DNA of 64,000 nt, from the NCBI RefSeq assembly GCF_002950945.1, contig NZ_CP012673.1, positions 2,914,001 through 2,978,000 on the forward strand. Direction: 5' to 3'. Shown here piece by piece: positions 51,941 through 60,295 of the stretch (positions are counted from its first letter, which is position 1; each line of letters begins with the position of its first letter). The translations under genes and the position numbers were made by a program. This DNA is from Sorangium cellulosum (lineage in GTDB: Bacteria; Myxococcota_A; Polyangia; Polyangiales; Polyangiaceae). The notes below the pieces were generated by a model that was not told the DNA's origin, ran no database searches, and saw nothing but the letters and a program-made list of their open reading frames with translations.

Positions 51941-53071
51941 TCAGGGCAGCGGCGGGCCGACGTGCTCCAGGCGGCGCGGCGGGATCGTCTGGAGGGCCGC
52001 GGCGAAGCTCTCGACCGTGCCCGCCGCGACGAGGATCCCGCGGTCGTCCCTGGCCCACGCGTTCACGTCGCCCGCGTCGCACGCGACGACGGGCACGCCG
52101 AGCGCGCGCGCCTCGCGGATCACCGTGGGGGCGGCCTCGTGCGAGGAGGGGTGCAGCAGCACGTCCGCCGCGCCGATCCAGGCGAGCGCCTCACGCCGCG
52201 GGAGCGTGCCGGTGAAGCGCACCGCCGCGCCGCCGGCGCCGCCCGCGCCCCGCGAGGCGCCCGCGGCGGGGTCGCTGCGGCGCGCGAGGCGCTCGAGCGC
52301 GCCGCGCTCCGGACCGTCGCCGATCACGACGAGCCGCAGCCCGGCGCCCGCAGCGCGCGCTGCCTCGATCGCGAGCTCGACGCGCTTCGTCGGGATGAGC
52401 CGGCACACCACGACCGCGAGGCGATCGCCTGGGCTCTCCACGAGCTCGCGCCGGAGCGAGGCCGCGCGCTCGGCGACCGGAGGCAGCTCGATCGCGGGCG
52501 GCTCGACGTGCGACGCGCCGGCGAGCGCGCGCGCCTGCTCGGGCGCGAGCGAGCGCGCGAGGGCGTCGCGAAGCGCGCTCGCAGCGAAGACGAACCGCGC
52601 GCCGCGCCGGAGGAGCGCGCCCACGACGGCCGCGCGCGCCGCCTGCGGCGCGCGGAGCAAGAGCCGCACGTCGGCGCCGTGCGCGCGCACCTCGAGCGGC
52701 GCGCGCGTGCCGGCGAGCAGGAGCGGCCACGCGCACGGAAGGATCCAGTGCGCCACCGCGCGGTCGACGGGGCCCACCTCGCGGAGCCGCGCGAGCACGG
52801 AGGCCGCGAACGGGAGCGCGGAGAGCAGACGGTGGGGGGCCTCCCGCGCGCGTGCCGCCGCGCCCGGCCACGCGAACAGCGCGCCCCCGCCCGCGCGGTG
52901 GACGACGAGGCCGCCGTCCTGCGACGGCGGATCGAGGATCGATCCGCCGGCTGCGATCACGTGGACCTCCGCCCCGCCGCGCGTGAGCGCCCGCGCCGAC
53001 GACCGCACGAAGTGGCCCGAGGGATCCTCGTCGCCTTCGGGATAGGACGTCGTGACCACGACGACGCGCAT
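51941..53071 (-). CDS. GT4-type glycosyltransferase
   Basis: A 376-residue glycosyltransferase of the GT-B fold. The N-terminal domain begins MRVVVVTTSYPEGDEDPSGH and GGAEVHVIAAGG, for the acceptor side. The C-terminal domain has VCRLIPTKRVELAIEA, LRLVVIGDGPER and HPSSHEAAPTVIREARALGVP, the donor-sugar-binding E-x7-E motif of family GT4. It transfers a sugar from a nucleotide donor to a polysaccharide, glycolipid or other acceptor; donor and acceptor are not predictable. No other cell-envelope sugar gene is adjacent. It lies downstream of rpsU, after a terminator. Confidence 0.9.
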   Translation of the reverse strand: MRVVVVTTSYPEGDEDPSGHFVRSSARALTRGGAEVHVIAAGGSILDPPSQDGGLVVHRAGGGALFAWPGAAARAREAPHRLLSALPFAASVLARLREVGPVDRAVAHWILPCAWPLLLAGTRAPLEVRAHGADVRLLLRAPQAARAAVVGALLRRGARFVFAASALRDALARSLAPEQARALAGASHVEPPAIELPPVAERAASLRRELVESPGDRLAVVVCRLIPTKRVELAIEAARAAGAGLRLVVIGDGPERGALERLARRSDPAAGASRGAGGAGGAAVRFTGTLPRREALAWIGAADVLLHPSSHEAAPTVIREARALGVPVVACDAGDVNAWARDDRGILVAAGTVESFAAALQTIPPRRLEHVGPPLP

Positions 53072-53192
53072 GGGGGACCTCAGGGACCACCACGCGCCGT
53101 GCGCGCCGCGGTCGCACCGCGTGCAGGCGCAGCCAGGGTCATGTCGCGCCGCCGAGGTGATCGTGAAAACAAAAAAGCCAAGGCGCAGAGCT

Positions 53193-53223
53193 CACGGCGG
53201 ATGCCCTTCGAGCATCCGCCGTG
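53193..53223 (-). terminator. terminator-type stem-loop after rpsU
   Basis: Perfect 12-base arms CACGGCGGATGC and GCATCCGCCGTG around a 7-base loop, about 55 bases after the rpsU stop. On the minus strand a T-run (CTTTTTTGTTTTC) appears some 20 bases further on, so the rho-independent form is not classical but the hairpin is strong. It would stop rpsU transcripts before the glycosyltransferase. Confidence 0.7.
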
Positions 53224-53278
53224 TCCCCTGCGTCCTGGCCGCTGCGCTTGCGAAGAGCGATGTCGCGTCGGACAGCGC

Positions 53279-53503
53279 CTAGGCGACCATGTCCATCTTG
53301 GACCGCTTCCGGCGGCGGCGCGCGGCCTCCGAGGCCTTCTTCCGTCGCTTCACGGACGGCTTCATGTAATGCCGACGCCGCTTCAGCTCGCGGAGGATCC
53401 CCTCGGCGGCCATCTTCCTCTTGAGGTGTTTGATGGCGCGCTCGATACCCTTGTCGCCCACGGCGACCTCGAGCGGTTTGCACTGGATGGCGTCGGTCGG
53501 CAT
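53279..53503 (-). CDS. rpsU: 30S ribosomal protein S21
   Basis: A 74-residue S21, a basic protein of the small subunit that helps initiation of translation. VAVGDKGIERAIKHLKRKM, GILRELKRRRHYMKPS and the closing RRKKASEAARRRRKR stretch are typical. Length is normal. It has its own strong stem-loop downstream and no ribosomal gene neighbours, as is common for rpsU. The 345-base region upstream must carry its promoter. Confidence 0.96.
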   Translation of the reverse strand: MPTDAIQCKPLEVAVGDKGIERAIKHLKRKMAAEGILRELKRRRHYMKPSVKRRKKASEAARRRRKRSKMDMVA

Positions 53504-53848
53504 GTCTCGAAGCGTCCTCTTGATCGGATGAAATCAGGCCCAGTCGGAGGGCGGGAAATGCACGCCAGCGGGGGGCCGGCAGCGCGGGGCGCGCACTATG
53601 GCAGAGCCCCTAGTGCCTCGCAAGAGCCATCCGGGGTGGGTCGGGGCGCTCCGGGCGGCTGCGTTCCGTCTCGACGCGTTCACGCTCGCCGCGTTCTCCG
53701 CGCTGTCGACGCTCGCCGCATCCTCCACGCTCGCTGTCGGCGCTCCGTAGCCGCGCCGCCCGCGCCGCCCGCGCCGCCTCGCACATCTCGCTTGTGCCGT
53801 CCCGCCCGTCTTGATTGTTAGGACTTGCAATTGAGAAACTTTCTAATT
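53504..53848. other. divergent intergenic region between rpsU and the PerR-like gene
   Basis: A 345-base spacer. It holds a short GC-rich simple-sequence run (repeated CGCCGCC near 53754-53778) and, at its end, a palindromic site before the PerR-like gene. No credible gene; the minus-strand frame at 53534-53830 is low-complexity. Confidence 0.5.
53831..53846. promoter_or_regulatory. palindromic operator before the Fur/PerR-like gene
   Basis: TTGAGAAACTTTCTAA has a perfect AGAAA-C-TTTCT core in an AT-rich island of an otherwise GC-rich area, 2 bases before the ATG at 53849. The spacing and AT-rich symmetry fit binding by a Fur-family dimer, so the regulator may control itself and the rubrerythrin operon. 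The match to a known PerR box is loose. Confidence 0.55.
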
Positions 53849-54502
53849 ATGCATGCACCCATGGTCGCCGCCCCGCGAACGCCTCCTGCGAAGAGGCCCG
53901 CGCCCCGCGGGTCGCGGGGGCGCGGGGCCGGCCTCGAGCGGGAGGCGGCGGGGGAGGACGCCCGGATCGCGTCGATGCTGGCGTGTGTGAGGGCCTCGGG
54001 GCTCAAGCTGACGCCGCAACGCATGGCGATCGTGCGCGAGCTCGCGGCCGATCCGACGCACCCGACGGCGCAGGAGCTGTTCGAGCGGCTCCGGCCGGCG
54101 CTGCCGACGATGAGCTTCGCCACCGTCTACAACACGCTGGACGCGCTCGCGTCGGCGGGCCTCTGCGCCGCGCTGTCGCTGTCGCCCGGCGCGGCCCGCT
54201 TCGATCCGAACATGGCGGCGCACCACCACGCGGTCTGCGACCGCTGCGGGCTCGTGCGCGACGTGCCGTGCGAGCCGGGCGAGTCGCCCTGCGAGCCGTC
54301 GGCGGAGCCGATCCGCGCGCCGCTCGCGGCCGCGCCCGGCTTCGAGGTCCGCGCCGTCGAGCGGATCTACCGGGGAATCTGCGCCGCCTGCGCGAAGGGC
54401 GGCCAGGGCGAAGGGCGCTCGTCCGCGCGGGCTCGAGAGGCCGGCCGCGCCGCGGAAGGCCGCGCGGGGGCCCGCGGCGCGCGGCGCCCCGAACGTGTCT
54501 AG
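53849..54502 (+). CDS. Fur/PerR-family metalloregulator
   Basis: A 217-residue Fur-family regulator. The helix-turn-helix is LKLTPQRMAIVRELAADPTH and MSFATVYNTLDALASAGL. The dimerisation domain has MAAHHHAVCDRCG and later GICAACAKG, two CxxC pairs for structural zinc, with His and Asp/Glu candidates for the sensing metal. It precedes rubrerythrin and other peroxide-defence genes, so a PerR-like H2O2 sensor is likely. Both ends are extended by basic low-complexity sequence. The start may be ATG 53849 or 53861. Confidence 0.88.
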   Translation: MHAPMVAAPRTPPAKRPAPRGSRGRGAGLEREAAGEDARIASMLACVRASGLKLTPQRMAIVRELAADPTHPTAQELFERLRPALPTMSFATVYNTLDALASAGLCAALSLSPGAARFDPNMAAHHHAVCDRCGLVRDVPCEPGESPCEPSAEPIRAPLAAAPGFEVRAVERIYRGICAACAKGGQGEGRSSARAREAGRAAEGRAGARGARRPERV

Positions 54503-54582
54503 CGGAGCCCCCGCGCAGCGGAGCTGAGCTGCGCGGGGCACCAGGGTCTCATCCCAGCCGTTCAACGAAGGAGAACGAAACG

Positions 54583-55011
54583 ATGGCAACCAAGCAGCTG
54601 ACGGGCACGAAGACGCACCAGAACCTGAAGGACGCCTTCGCCGGGGAGTCGCAGGCAAACCGCCGCTACCTCTACTTCGCCAAGGTCGCGGACGTCGAAG
54701 GCCGCCCTGACGTCGCGGGCCTCTTCAAGGATACGGCCGACGGCGAGACGGGCCACGCGCACGGCCACCTCGACTACCTCAAGTCGGCGGGCGACCCGGC
54801 CACCGGGCTGCCCATCGGCAACACGGAGAAGAACCTGAAGGCCGCCGTCGCCGGCGAGACCCACGAGTACGAGACGATGTACCCGGGGTTCGCCAAGGAG
54901 GCCCGCGAGGAGGGCTTCGACGACATCGCCGAGTGGTTCGAGACGCTCGCGAAGGCCGAGAAGTCGCACGCGGGCCGCTTCGCGAAGGCGCTGCAGTCGC
55001 TCGACTTCTGA
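54583..55011 (+). CDS. rubrerythrin-family protein without rubredoxin domain
   Basis: A 142-residue ferritin-like diiron protein. Glu ligands appear in [19 protein letters not shown], in [12 protein letters not shown] and in EKSHAGRF, as two-iron sites of rubrerythrin, which reduces H2O2 to water. The C-terminal rubredoxin domain is absent, so electrons must come from elsewhere; the Fe-S protein encoded downstream is a natural candidate. ATG at 54583 has an AAGGAGA ribosome site. It follows the Fur-like gene by 80 bases. Confidence 0.92.
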   Translation: MATKQLTGTKTHQNLKDAFAGESQANRRYLYFAKVADVEGRPDVAGLFKDTADGETGHAHGHLDYLKSAGDPATGLPIGNTEKNLKAAVAGETHEYETMYPGFAKEAREEGFDDIAEWFETLAKAEKSHAGRFAKALQSLDF

Positions 55012-55030
55012 TCCTGTCGAGGAGCGCGTC

Positions 55031-55077
55031 GGCGCCCCCGGATCGACCGAGCCGCCGGCGGCTCGACCCGGGGCGCC
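55031..55077 (+). terminator. large nested stem-loop after rubrerythrin
   Basis: Outer arms GGCGCCCCCGG (55031-55041) and CCCGGGGCGCC (55067-55077), one mismatch, enclose a perfect 18-base palindrome CGAGCCGCCGGCGGCTCG (55048-55065). The hairpin begins 20 bases after the rubrerythrin stop and precedes the Fe-S protein gene. With no T-run it may act as a partial terminator or 3' end protector that lets rubrerythrin be made in excess over the downstream genes. Confidence 0.55.
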
Positions 55078-55173
55078 GGTGCGACAGCAGCGCGCGCTGC
55101 CGGCTGGCATAGGCCCCGCGGCGAGCCGCCCTTTCGCCCCGAATCCCATGATGATGTGGAGAGGAACCGACCA

Positions 55174-56571
55174 GTGAGCGTCATCCGGCGTGCACCAGAT
55201 CGTCCACCGGCGACATCGCCGCACGACGAGCGATACTTCAACCCCCGCGATCTCGAGGCCGAGCTCAAGCGCACGTTCCAGATCTGCCACGAGTGCCGCA
55301 TGTGCGTGGGCTACTGCGGGTCGTTCCCCGAGCTCTTCGCCCGCATCGACAGGGACATCGAGTCCGGCGCCGCCGAGGGCGCCGAGGCCCTCACGTACGA
55401 GGACTTCAAGGCGGTCGGCGACGAGTGCTGGCAGTGCAAGCTCTGCTACATCAAGTGCCCTTACACCGCGGACGAGAACGCCTACGAGCTGCTCGACTAC
55501 CCGCGGGTGCTCGCGCGCGAGCGCGCGGTGCGCGCGCAGCGGGAGGGCATCCCGCTGGTGGACAGGATCCTCGGCGAGCCGCAGCTCGTCGGCCAGCTCG
55601 GGTCCGGCGCCGCCGCGCCGCTCGCGAACCTGGTGCAGGCGAGCCGGCTGCTGCGCAAGGTGCAGGAGAAGGTGACGGGGATCTCGTCGGAGTTCCCGCT
55701 CCCCGAGATGGCGCGCAAGCCGTTCTCGTCCTGGTTCTCGGAGCGCGGCCCGGCGGCGGACGCCGGCAAGCAGGGGTCCGTGGTGCTCTTCGCGACCTGC
55801 TACGGCGAGTACAACACGCCCGGGGTCCCCGAGGCCGCGGTCCGCGTGCTCGAGCACAACGGCTACGCCGTGCACGTCCCCGGCTGCGCTTCCCCGGACG
55901 CGGCGCCCGACGCCCCCGAGGGGGCGCTGACGTGCTGCGGGATGCCGAACCTCGACGGCGGCGACGTCGACGCCGTCATCGAGAAGGTGAAGCACAACGT
56001 CGCGCTCCTGATCCCGCACGTCCGCAAGGGGCGGAAGATCGTCGTGATCGGCCCGACGTGCGGCTACACGATGAAGAAGGAGTGGCCGGAGTACCTGCCG
56101 ACGCCGGAGGCGCGCGAGGTCGCGGCCGCGACGGTCGACATGATGGAGTTCCTCGTCCAGCTCGGGCGCGAGAAGCGGCTGAACCGCGAGTTCAAGAAGG
56201 GGCTCGGGACCATCGCGTACCACGCCGCGTGCCACCTGCGCGCGCAGAAGATCGGCTTCCCGGGGGCCCGGGTGCTCGGCGTCGTGCCCGACACCGAGGT
56301 GCGCGTCGTCGAGCAGTGCTCGGCGGTGGACGGCACGTGGGGCATGAAGGCGGCCCACTACGAGACCGGCCGCAAGTACGCGTCGAAGCTCGTGCGCGGC
56401 GTCGCGGACGCGGACGTGATCGTCAGCGACTGCACGCTCGCCGGCCTCAGGATGGTCAAGGAGAACGGCGCGAAGGTGCTGCACCCGGTCGAGGCGCTCG
56501 CCTACGCGTACGGCATCGGCCCGGCGTCGTACCTGGCCCCGAGCCATGAAGGCACCGTGAAGGAGCCGTAA
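55174..56571 (+). CDS. Fe-S oxidoreductase, HdrD/GlpC-like with CCG domains
   Basis: A 465-residue soluble Fe-S protein. [11 protein letters not shown] and [13 protein letters not shown] each form a Cx2Cx2Cx3C site for a 4Fe-4S cluster. Two CCG-type domains follow: the first with [10 protein letters not shown], the second with [12 protein letters not shown] and the altered CSAVDGTWG. This order is that of heterodisulphide-reductase/GlpC-like proteins found next to rubrerythrin, and it may feed electrons to it. GTG start at 55174 follows GAGAGGAA. The DUF3501 gene begins 20 bases after it. Confidence 0.88.
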   Translation: MSVIRRAPDRPPATSPHDERYFNPRDLEAELKRTFQICHECRMCVGYCGSFPELFARIDRDIESGAAEGAEALTYEDFKAVGDECWQCKLCYIKCPYTADENAYELLDYPRVLARERAVRAQREGIPLVDRILGEPQLVGQLGSGAAAPLANLVQASRLLRKVQEKVTGISSEFPLPEMARKPFSSWFSERGPAADAGKQGSVVLFATCYGEYNTPGVPEAAVRVLEHNGYAVHVPGCASPDAAPDAPEGALTCCGMPNLDGGDVDAVIEKVKHNVALLIPHVRKGRKIVVIGPTCGYTMKKEWPEYLPTPEAREVAAATVDMMEFLVQLGREKRLNREFKKGLGTIAYHAACHLRAQKIGFPGARVLGVVPDTEVRVVEQCSAVDGTWGMKAAHYETGRKYASKLVRGVADADVIVSDCTLAGLRMVKENGAKVLHPVEALAYAYGIGPASYLAPSHEGTVKEP

Positions 56572-56591
56572 GCAGCCCTGGAGGAGAAGCC

Positions 56592-57167
56592 ATGCGTCCC
56601 ATCGATCGCAACGAGGTGCTCGGGATCGGCGAGTACGAGACGATCCGAGAGCGGTTCCGCAGCCGCATCATCGAGGAGAAGCGGCCCCGCCGCGTGCGGA
56701 TCGGCGACCACCTGACCGCGGTGTTCGAGAACCGCGACTCGGTGCTGTTCCAGATCCAGGAGATGCTCCGCACCGAGCGGATCACGAGCGAGAGCGGGGT
56801 CCTCCACGAGATCGAGACGTACAACGAGCTCGTCCCGGGCGAGGGGCAGCTCAGCCTGACGCTCTTCGTCGAGATCCCGGAGCGCTCGCTTCGCGACAAG
56901 ATGCTCGTCGAGCTCGCCGGGCTCGAGGACACGGTGTCGCTCGAGGTCGACGGCGTCGCCGCGCGGGCCGTCGGCAAGCGCGAGGGCGCGGTGGAGGGGC
57001 GCACGACCGCGGTGCACTACCTCAAGGTGGACCTCCCGGAAGCCGCGCAGGCGGCGCTCAAGGCGAGGCGGGCGGCGGCGTCGATCGTCGTCGCGCACCC
57101 GCACTACAGCGTGAAGGCGCCGCTCGGGAAGGCGACCCTGGACAAGCTCGCGGAGGATCTCGCCTAG
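56592..57167 (+). CDS. DUF3501 family protein
   Basis: A 191-residue protein of the DUF3501 family, whose members are usually encoded beside rubrerythrin and the CCG-domain Fe-S protein, as here. MRPIDRNEVLGIGEYETIRE and LFQIQEMLRTERI are the visible conserved blocks. No cofactor motif is apparent. GGAGAAG upstream of the ATG is a good ribosome site. Its function is unknown; the conserved position points to peroxide or oxygen defence. Confidence 0.88.
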   Translation: MRPIDRNEVLGIGEYETIRERFRSRIIEEKRPRRVRIGDHLTAVFENRDSVLFQIQEMLRTERITSESGVLHEIETYNELVPGEGQLSLTLFVEIPERSLRDKMLVELAGLEDTVSLEVDGVAARAVGKREGAVEGRTTAVHYLKVDLPEAAQAALKARRAAASIVVAHPHYSVKAPLGKATLDKLAEDLA

Positions 57168-57172
57168 CCGCG

Positions 57173-57616
57173 ATGGTCTCCCTCGATCGACCGATCAAGT
57201 TCGAGGAGGTCGACGCCGCGAACCTCGTGTTCTTCGCGCGTTACCTCGCGTACGCGCACGAGGCGATGGAGCGGTTCTTCGCGCCGCTCGAGGGGGGCTA
57301 CGCGGGGCTCATCCTCGCGCGGCGGATCGGGCTGCCGGCGGTGCGGGTCGAGGCCGACTACGCGGCGCCGGTGCGCTACGGCGAGACGCTCCGGATCGAG
57401 ACGTCGGTGGCCCGCATCGGCCGGAGGAGCGCCACGCTCCGGTACCGGATGTTCCGCGCGCACGACGGCGTGCTGGCCGCGGAGCTCCGGCACACGGTGG
57501 TGACCACCGATCTCGTGCAGACCGCCTCGGTCCAGATGCCGGAGGACGTGCGCGCCCTGCTCAGCGCCCACCTCGAGCCCGATCCCTCGCCGGCCGGCGC
57601 CGGTCCGCGGGGGTGA
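57173..57616 (+). CDS. acyl-CoA thioesterase (4HBT hotdog family)
   Basis: A 147-residue hotdog-fold thioesterase. FEEVDAANLVFFARYLAYAH is the 4-hydroxybenzoyl-CoA thioesterase motif with the conserved Asp and a nearby Tyr; VEADYAAPVRYGETL is the second strand. It hydrolyses an acyl-CoA, substrate unknown. It starts 5 bases after the DUF3501 gene, so it is in the same operon, and its stop overlaps the next gene as GTGA. Confidence 0.9.
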   Translation: MVSLDRPIKFEEVDAANLVFFARYLAYAHEAMERFFAPLEGGYAGLILARRIGLPAVRVEADYAAPVRYGETLRIETSVARIGRRSATLRYRMFRAHDGVLAAELRHTVVTTDLVQTASVQMPEDVRALLSAHLEPDPSPAGAGPRG

Positions 57617-58281
57617 GCTCCGCGAAGCGGCCGCCGCGGGCGCGCGCGCCCGGCCGCGCCGGCGAGGCGGCGTCGCAGCGCGCCGGCAAGGCGGCGCCGC
57701 AGACCGCGCTCAAACGGCGGGTCGACCTGACGCTCCTCCGCGACCGGGCCCACTACGACGCGCTCGTGATGGGCGCCGTCGCGAAGGCGCGCGTCTCGGT
57801 GTGGATCGCGACGGCCAACGTGAAGGAGCTGCGCGTCGAGGCGCCGATCGGGTCGCGGGCGCGGGCGCGCGGCCGGTACATGTCCTTCCTCGATCTGCTC
57901 GACGGCCTCGCCGCGCGCGGGGTCGAGCTGCGCCTGCTGCACGCCGGCGTGCCGTCGCGGGCCTTCCGCGCCGAGCTCCGCCGCCGGTCGCGGTCGCCCA
58001 TCGAGATGCGGCGCTGCCCGCGGGTGCACCTGAAGATGATCGCCGTGGACGGCGCGCTCCTCTACCTGGGCTCGGCGAACCTCACCGGCGCCGGGCTCGG
58101 GGCCAAGGGCGAGGGGCGGCGCAACTTCGAGGCGGGCGTGCTCACCGACGACGACCTCCTGCTCGACGAGATGCAGGCGACGTTCGAGGCGATCTGGACC
58201 GGCGCCGAGTGCAAGGGGTGCAGGCTCCGGCCGCTGTGCCCGGGGCCGCTCGACCAGCTCGACAAAATCCCGTTGCGCTGA
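57613..58281 (+). CDS. phospholipase D-like protein with one HKD motif
   Basis: A 222-residue protein with a single HKD motif, HLKMIAVD, followed by LYLGSANLTGAG; classical PLDs have two copies, so an active site needs a dimer. YDALVMGAVAKARVSVWIAT is the preceding strand-helix. A cysteine group CKGCRLRPLC near the C-terminus could bind zinc. Similar small proteins act on nucleic acids or phospholipids; the Lys/Arg-rich N-terminus might favour nucleic acid. GTG start overlaps the thioesterase stop, and rpiA begins 8 bases after its stop. Confidence 0.85.
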   Translation: MSSAKRPPRARAPGRAGEAASQRAGKAAPQTALKRRVDLTLLRDRAHYDALVMGAVAKARVSVWIATANVKELRVEAPIGSRARARGRYMSFLDLLDGLAARGVELRLLHAGVPSRAFRAELRRRSRSPIEMRRCPRVHLKMIAVDGALLYLGSANLTGAGLGAKGEGRRNFEAGVLTDDDLLLDEMQATFEAIWTGAECKGCRLRPLCPGPLDQLDKIPLR

Positions 58282-58289
58282 CGGCCCCG

Positions 58290-59006
58290 ATGGCCGATGA
58301 GCAGCGCATGAGCACCGCGGGACCGGACCCCTCCGACCTCGATCGAATCGCCGTCGCCGCGCTCGCGCGCGTGGAAGACGGCATGCTGCTCGGGCTCGGC
58401 ACCGGGCGCGCGTCCGAGGCCTTCATCCGCCGCCTCGGGGAGCGCGTACGCCGCGGACTCCAGATTCGGGGTGTCGCCACGTCGGAGCGCTCGGCGGCGC
58501 TCGCCCGCCGCGAGAACATCCCGATGGTGTCGTTCGAGGAGGTCGAGCGCCTCGACGTCGCGGTCGACGGCGCCGACGAGGTCGCCCCCGATCTCGACCT
58601 CGTCAAGGGCCTCGGCGGCGCGCTGCTCCGCGAGCGCGTGGTGGCCTACGAGGCCACGCAGTTCATCATCCTCGTGACCCCGGAGAAGCTCGTCGAGAAG
58701 CTCGGCTCCCGCGCGCCGATCCCGATCGAGGTGGTGCCCTTCGCGAGCACGTCGGCCGCGCGCCACCTGGCCGAGATCGGGGGCAGGCCCGCCATCCGCA
58801 AGAACGCGGACGGCTTCCCCTTCCAGACCGACAACCACAACTGGATCCTCCACACCGCGTTCGACCCCATCGACGCGCCGGCCGCGCTCGACGCGCGCAT
58901 CCGCAAGATCCCCGGCGTCGTCGACACGGGCCTGTTCCTCGACATGGCGACCCTCGTGCTGGTGGCGGAGGCCGGCGCGGTCCGGGAGCTCCACCGACCG
59001 CGCTAG
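58290..59006 (+). CDS. rpiA: ribose-5-phosphate isomerase A
   Basis: A 238-residue RpiA, interconverting ribose 5-phosphate and ribulose 5-phosphate in the pentose phosphate pathway. MLLGLGTGRASEAFI is the phosphate-binding loop, VDVAVDGADEVAPDL contains the catalytic Asp region, and LVKGLGGALLRERVV holds the conserved Lys and Glu. Length is normal. MADEQR at 58290 is preferred to MSTAG at 58308. Its end overlaps argH by 4 bases on the other strand. Confidence 0.94.
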   Translation: MADEQRMSTAGPDPSDLDRIAVAALARVEDGMLLGLGTGRASEAFIRRLGERVRRGLQIRGVATSERSAALARRENIPMVSFEEVERLDVAVDGADEVAPDLDLVKGLGGALLRERVVAYEATQFIILVTPEKLVEKLGSRAPIPIEVVPFASTSAARHLAEIGGRPAIRKNADGFPFQTDNHNWILHTAFDPIDAPAALDARIRKIPGVVDTGLFLDMATLVLVAEAGAVRELHRPR

Positions 59007-60295
59007 CGCGCGCTCCGCTCCAGCCTCCGGGCGAGCTCGTCCAGCGCGAGGTTGCCCGGCGCGCCGAGCGACACGCGCGCGCGCAGGCTCGCCGCCGCGT
59101 CGCCCGCCGGCAGCGCCGCGATCTCCGCGGCGACCTTGCGGTAGGCCTCCCGGAACGGGACGCCCTGCACCGCGAGCTCCACGGCGCGATCCGTCGCGAA
59201 GCACTCCGGCGTGATCGCCTGGGCCATGCGCTCGCGGTCGAACGCGAGCCCCTCGACGAGCCGCGGCAAGAGGCGCGACGTCGCGAGCGCCTCGTCGAGG
59301 CCGCGCATCGTGGGCCCCTTCGTGAGCTGCAGATCGCGGTGGTAGCCGGACGGGAGCGCCACGAGCGACTGCACCTCGGCGAGCGCGCCCTGCACGACCG
59401 AGCAGGACGCGCGCATGAGCTCGACCACATCGGGGTTGCGCTTCTGCGGCATGATCGAGGAGCCGGTGGTGAACGCCTCCGGGAGCCGGATGAACCCGAG
59501 CTCGCTCATCGCGAACAGGCTGAGATCCCAGGCGAGCCGGCGGCTCACGGCGACGACCTGCCACGCGGCCGCGAGGATCTGCGCCTCGATGATGCCCCGC
59601 GACGTCTGCGAGGCGAGCGGGTTCAAGGCCACGCCGGAGAACCCGAGCTCGCGCGCCACGCCGACGCGATCGAGCGGCAGGTTCACGCCGAAGCCGGCCG
59701 CGCCGCCGAGCGGGCAGCGATCGACGAGCGCGCGCGTCGCGCGGACGACGTCGACCGCGTCCGCCAGCCCCTCGACGAACGAGGCGGCCCAGTAGCCGAC
59801 CGAGGACGGCACCGCCCGCTGGAGGTGCGTGTAGCCGGGCATCGGCGTGTCCGCCTCGCGCCGGGCGAGATCGAGCAGCGCGCGGGCGCCCGCCGTCGCG
59901 CGCTCGGCGAGCTCGTCCAGGGCGTCCCGCTCGTAGAGGCGCGTCGCGACGAGCACCTGATCGTTGCGGCTCCGGCCGGTGTGCACCTTCTTGCCCGCGT
60001 CGCCGATGCGCGCGACCAGCGCGGCCTCGATCGCGCTGTGGCCGTCCTCGTCGTCCTCGGTGAGCCGCAGCTCGCCGGCCTCGTTCTGCGCCGAGAGCAC
60101 CTCGAGCTCGCGGACGAGCGCGTCCCGCTCTGCCTCGCTGAGCACGCCGATCCGCGCGAGCCCGCGGACGTGCGCGATCGTCGCCCGCAGATCATAGGCG
60201 AGCAGGCGCTGGTCGAGCTGCCAGTCGTCGCGTGAGGTGTAACGGAGCATCTGGGCGTCGGTCGCGCCCCCTTTGTCCCACAGTCGTGTGCTCAT
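59003..60295 (-). CDS. argH: argininosuccinate lyase
   Basis: A 430-residue ArgH, which splits argininosuccinate to arginine and fumarate, the last step of arginine synthesis. The superfamily signature is GSSIMPQKRNPDVVELMRA, with the catalytic Ser loop; GRSRNDQVLVATRLY and THLQRAVP are further conserved blocks. About 30 residues shorter than most ArgH. Its ATG at 60295 directly follows the stop of the upstream unknown gene, so the two are coupled. No other arginine genes are nearby. Confidence 0.95.
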   Translation of the reverse strand: MSTRLWDKGGATDAQMLRYTSRDDWQLDQRLLAYDLRATIAHVRGLARIGVLSEAERDALVRELEVLSAQNEAGELRLTEDDEDGHSAIEAALVARIGDAGKKVHTGRSRNDQVLVATRLYERDALDELAERATAGARALLDLARREADTPMPGYTHLQRAVPSSVGYWAASFVEGLADAVDVVRATRALVDRCPLGGAAGFGVNLPLDRVGVARELGFSGVALNPLASQTSRGIIEAQILAAAWQVVAVSRRLAWDLSLFAMSELGFIRLPEAFTTGSSIMPQKRNPDVVELMRASCSVVQGALAEVQSLVALPSGYHRDLQLTKGPTMRGLDEALATSRLLPRLVEGLAFDRERMAQAITPECFATDRAVELAVQGVPFREAYRKVAAEIAALPAGDAAASLRARVSLGAPGNLALDELARRLERSAR

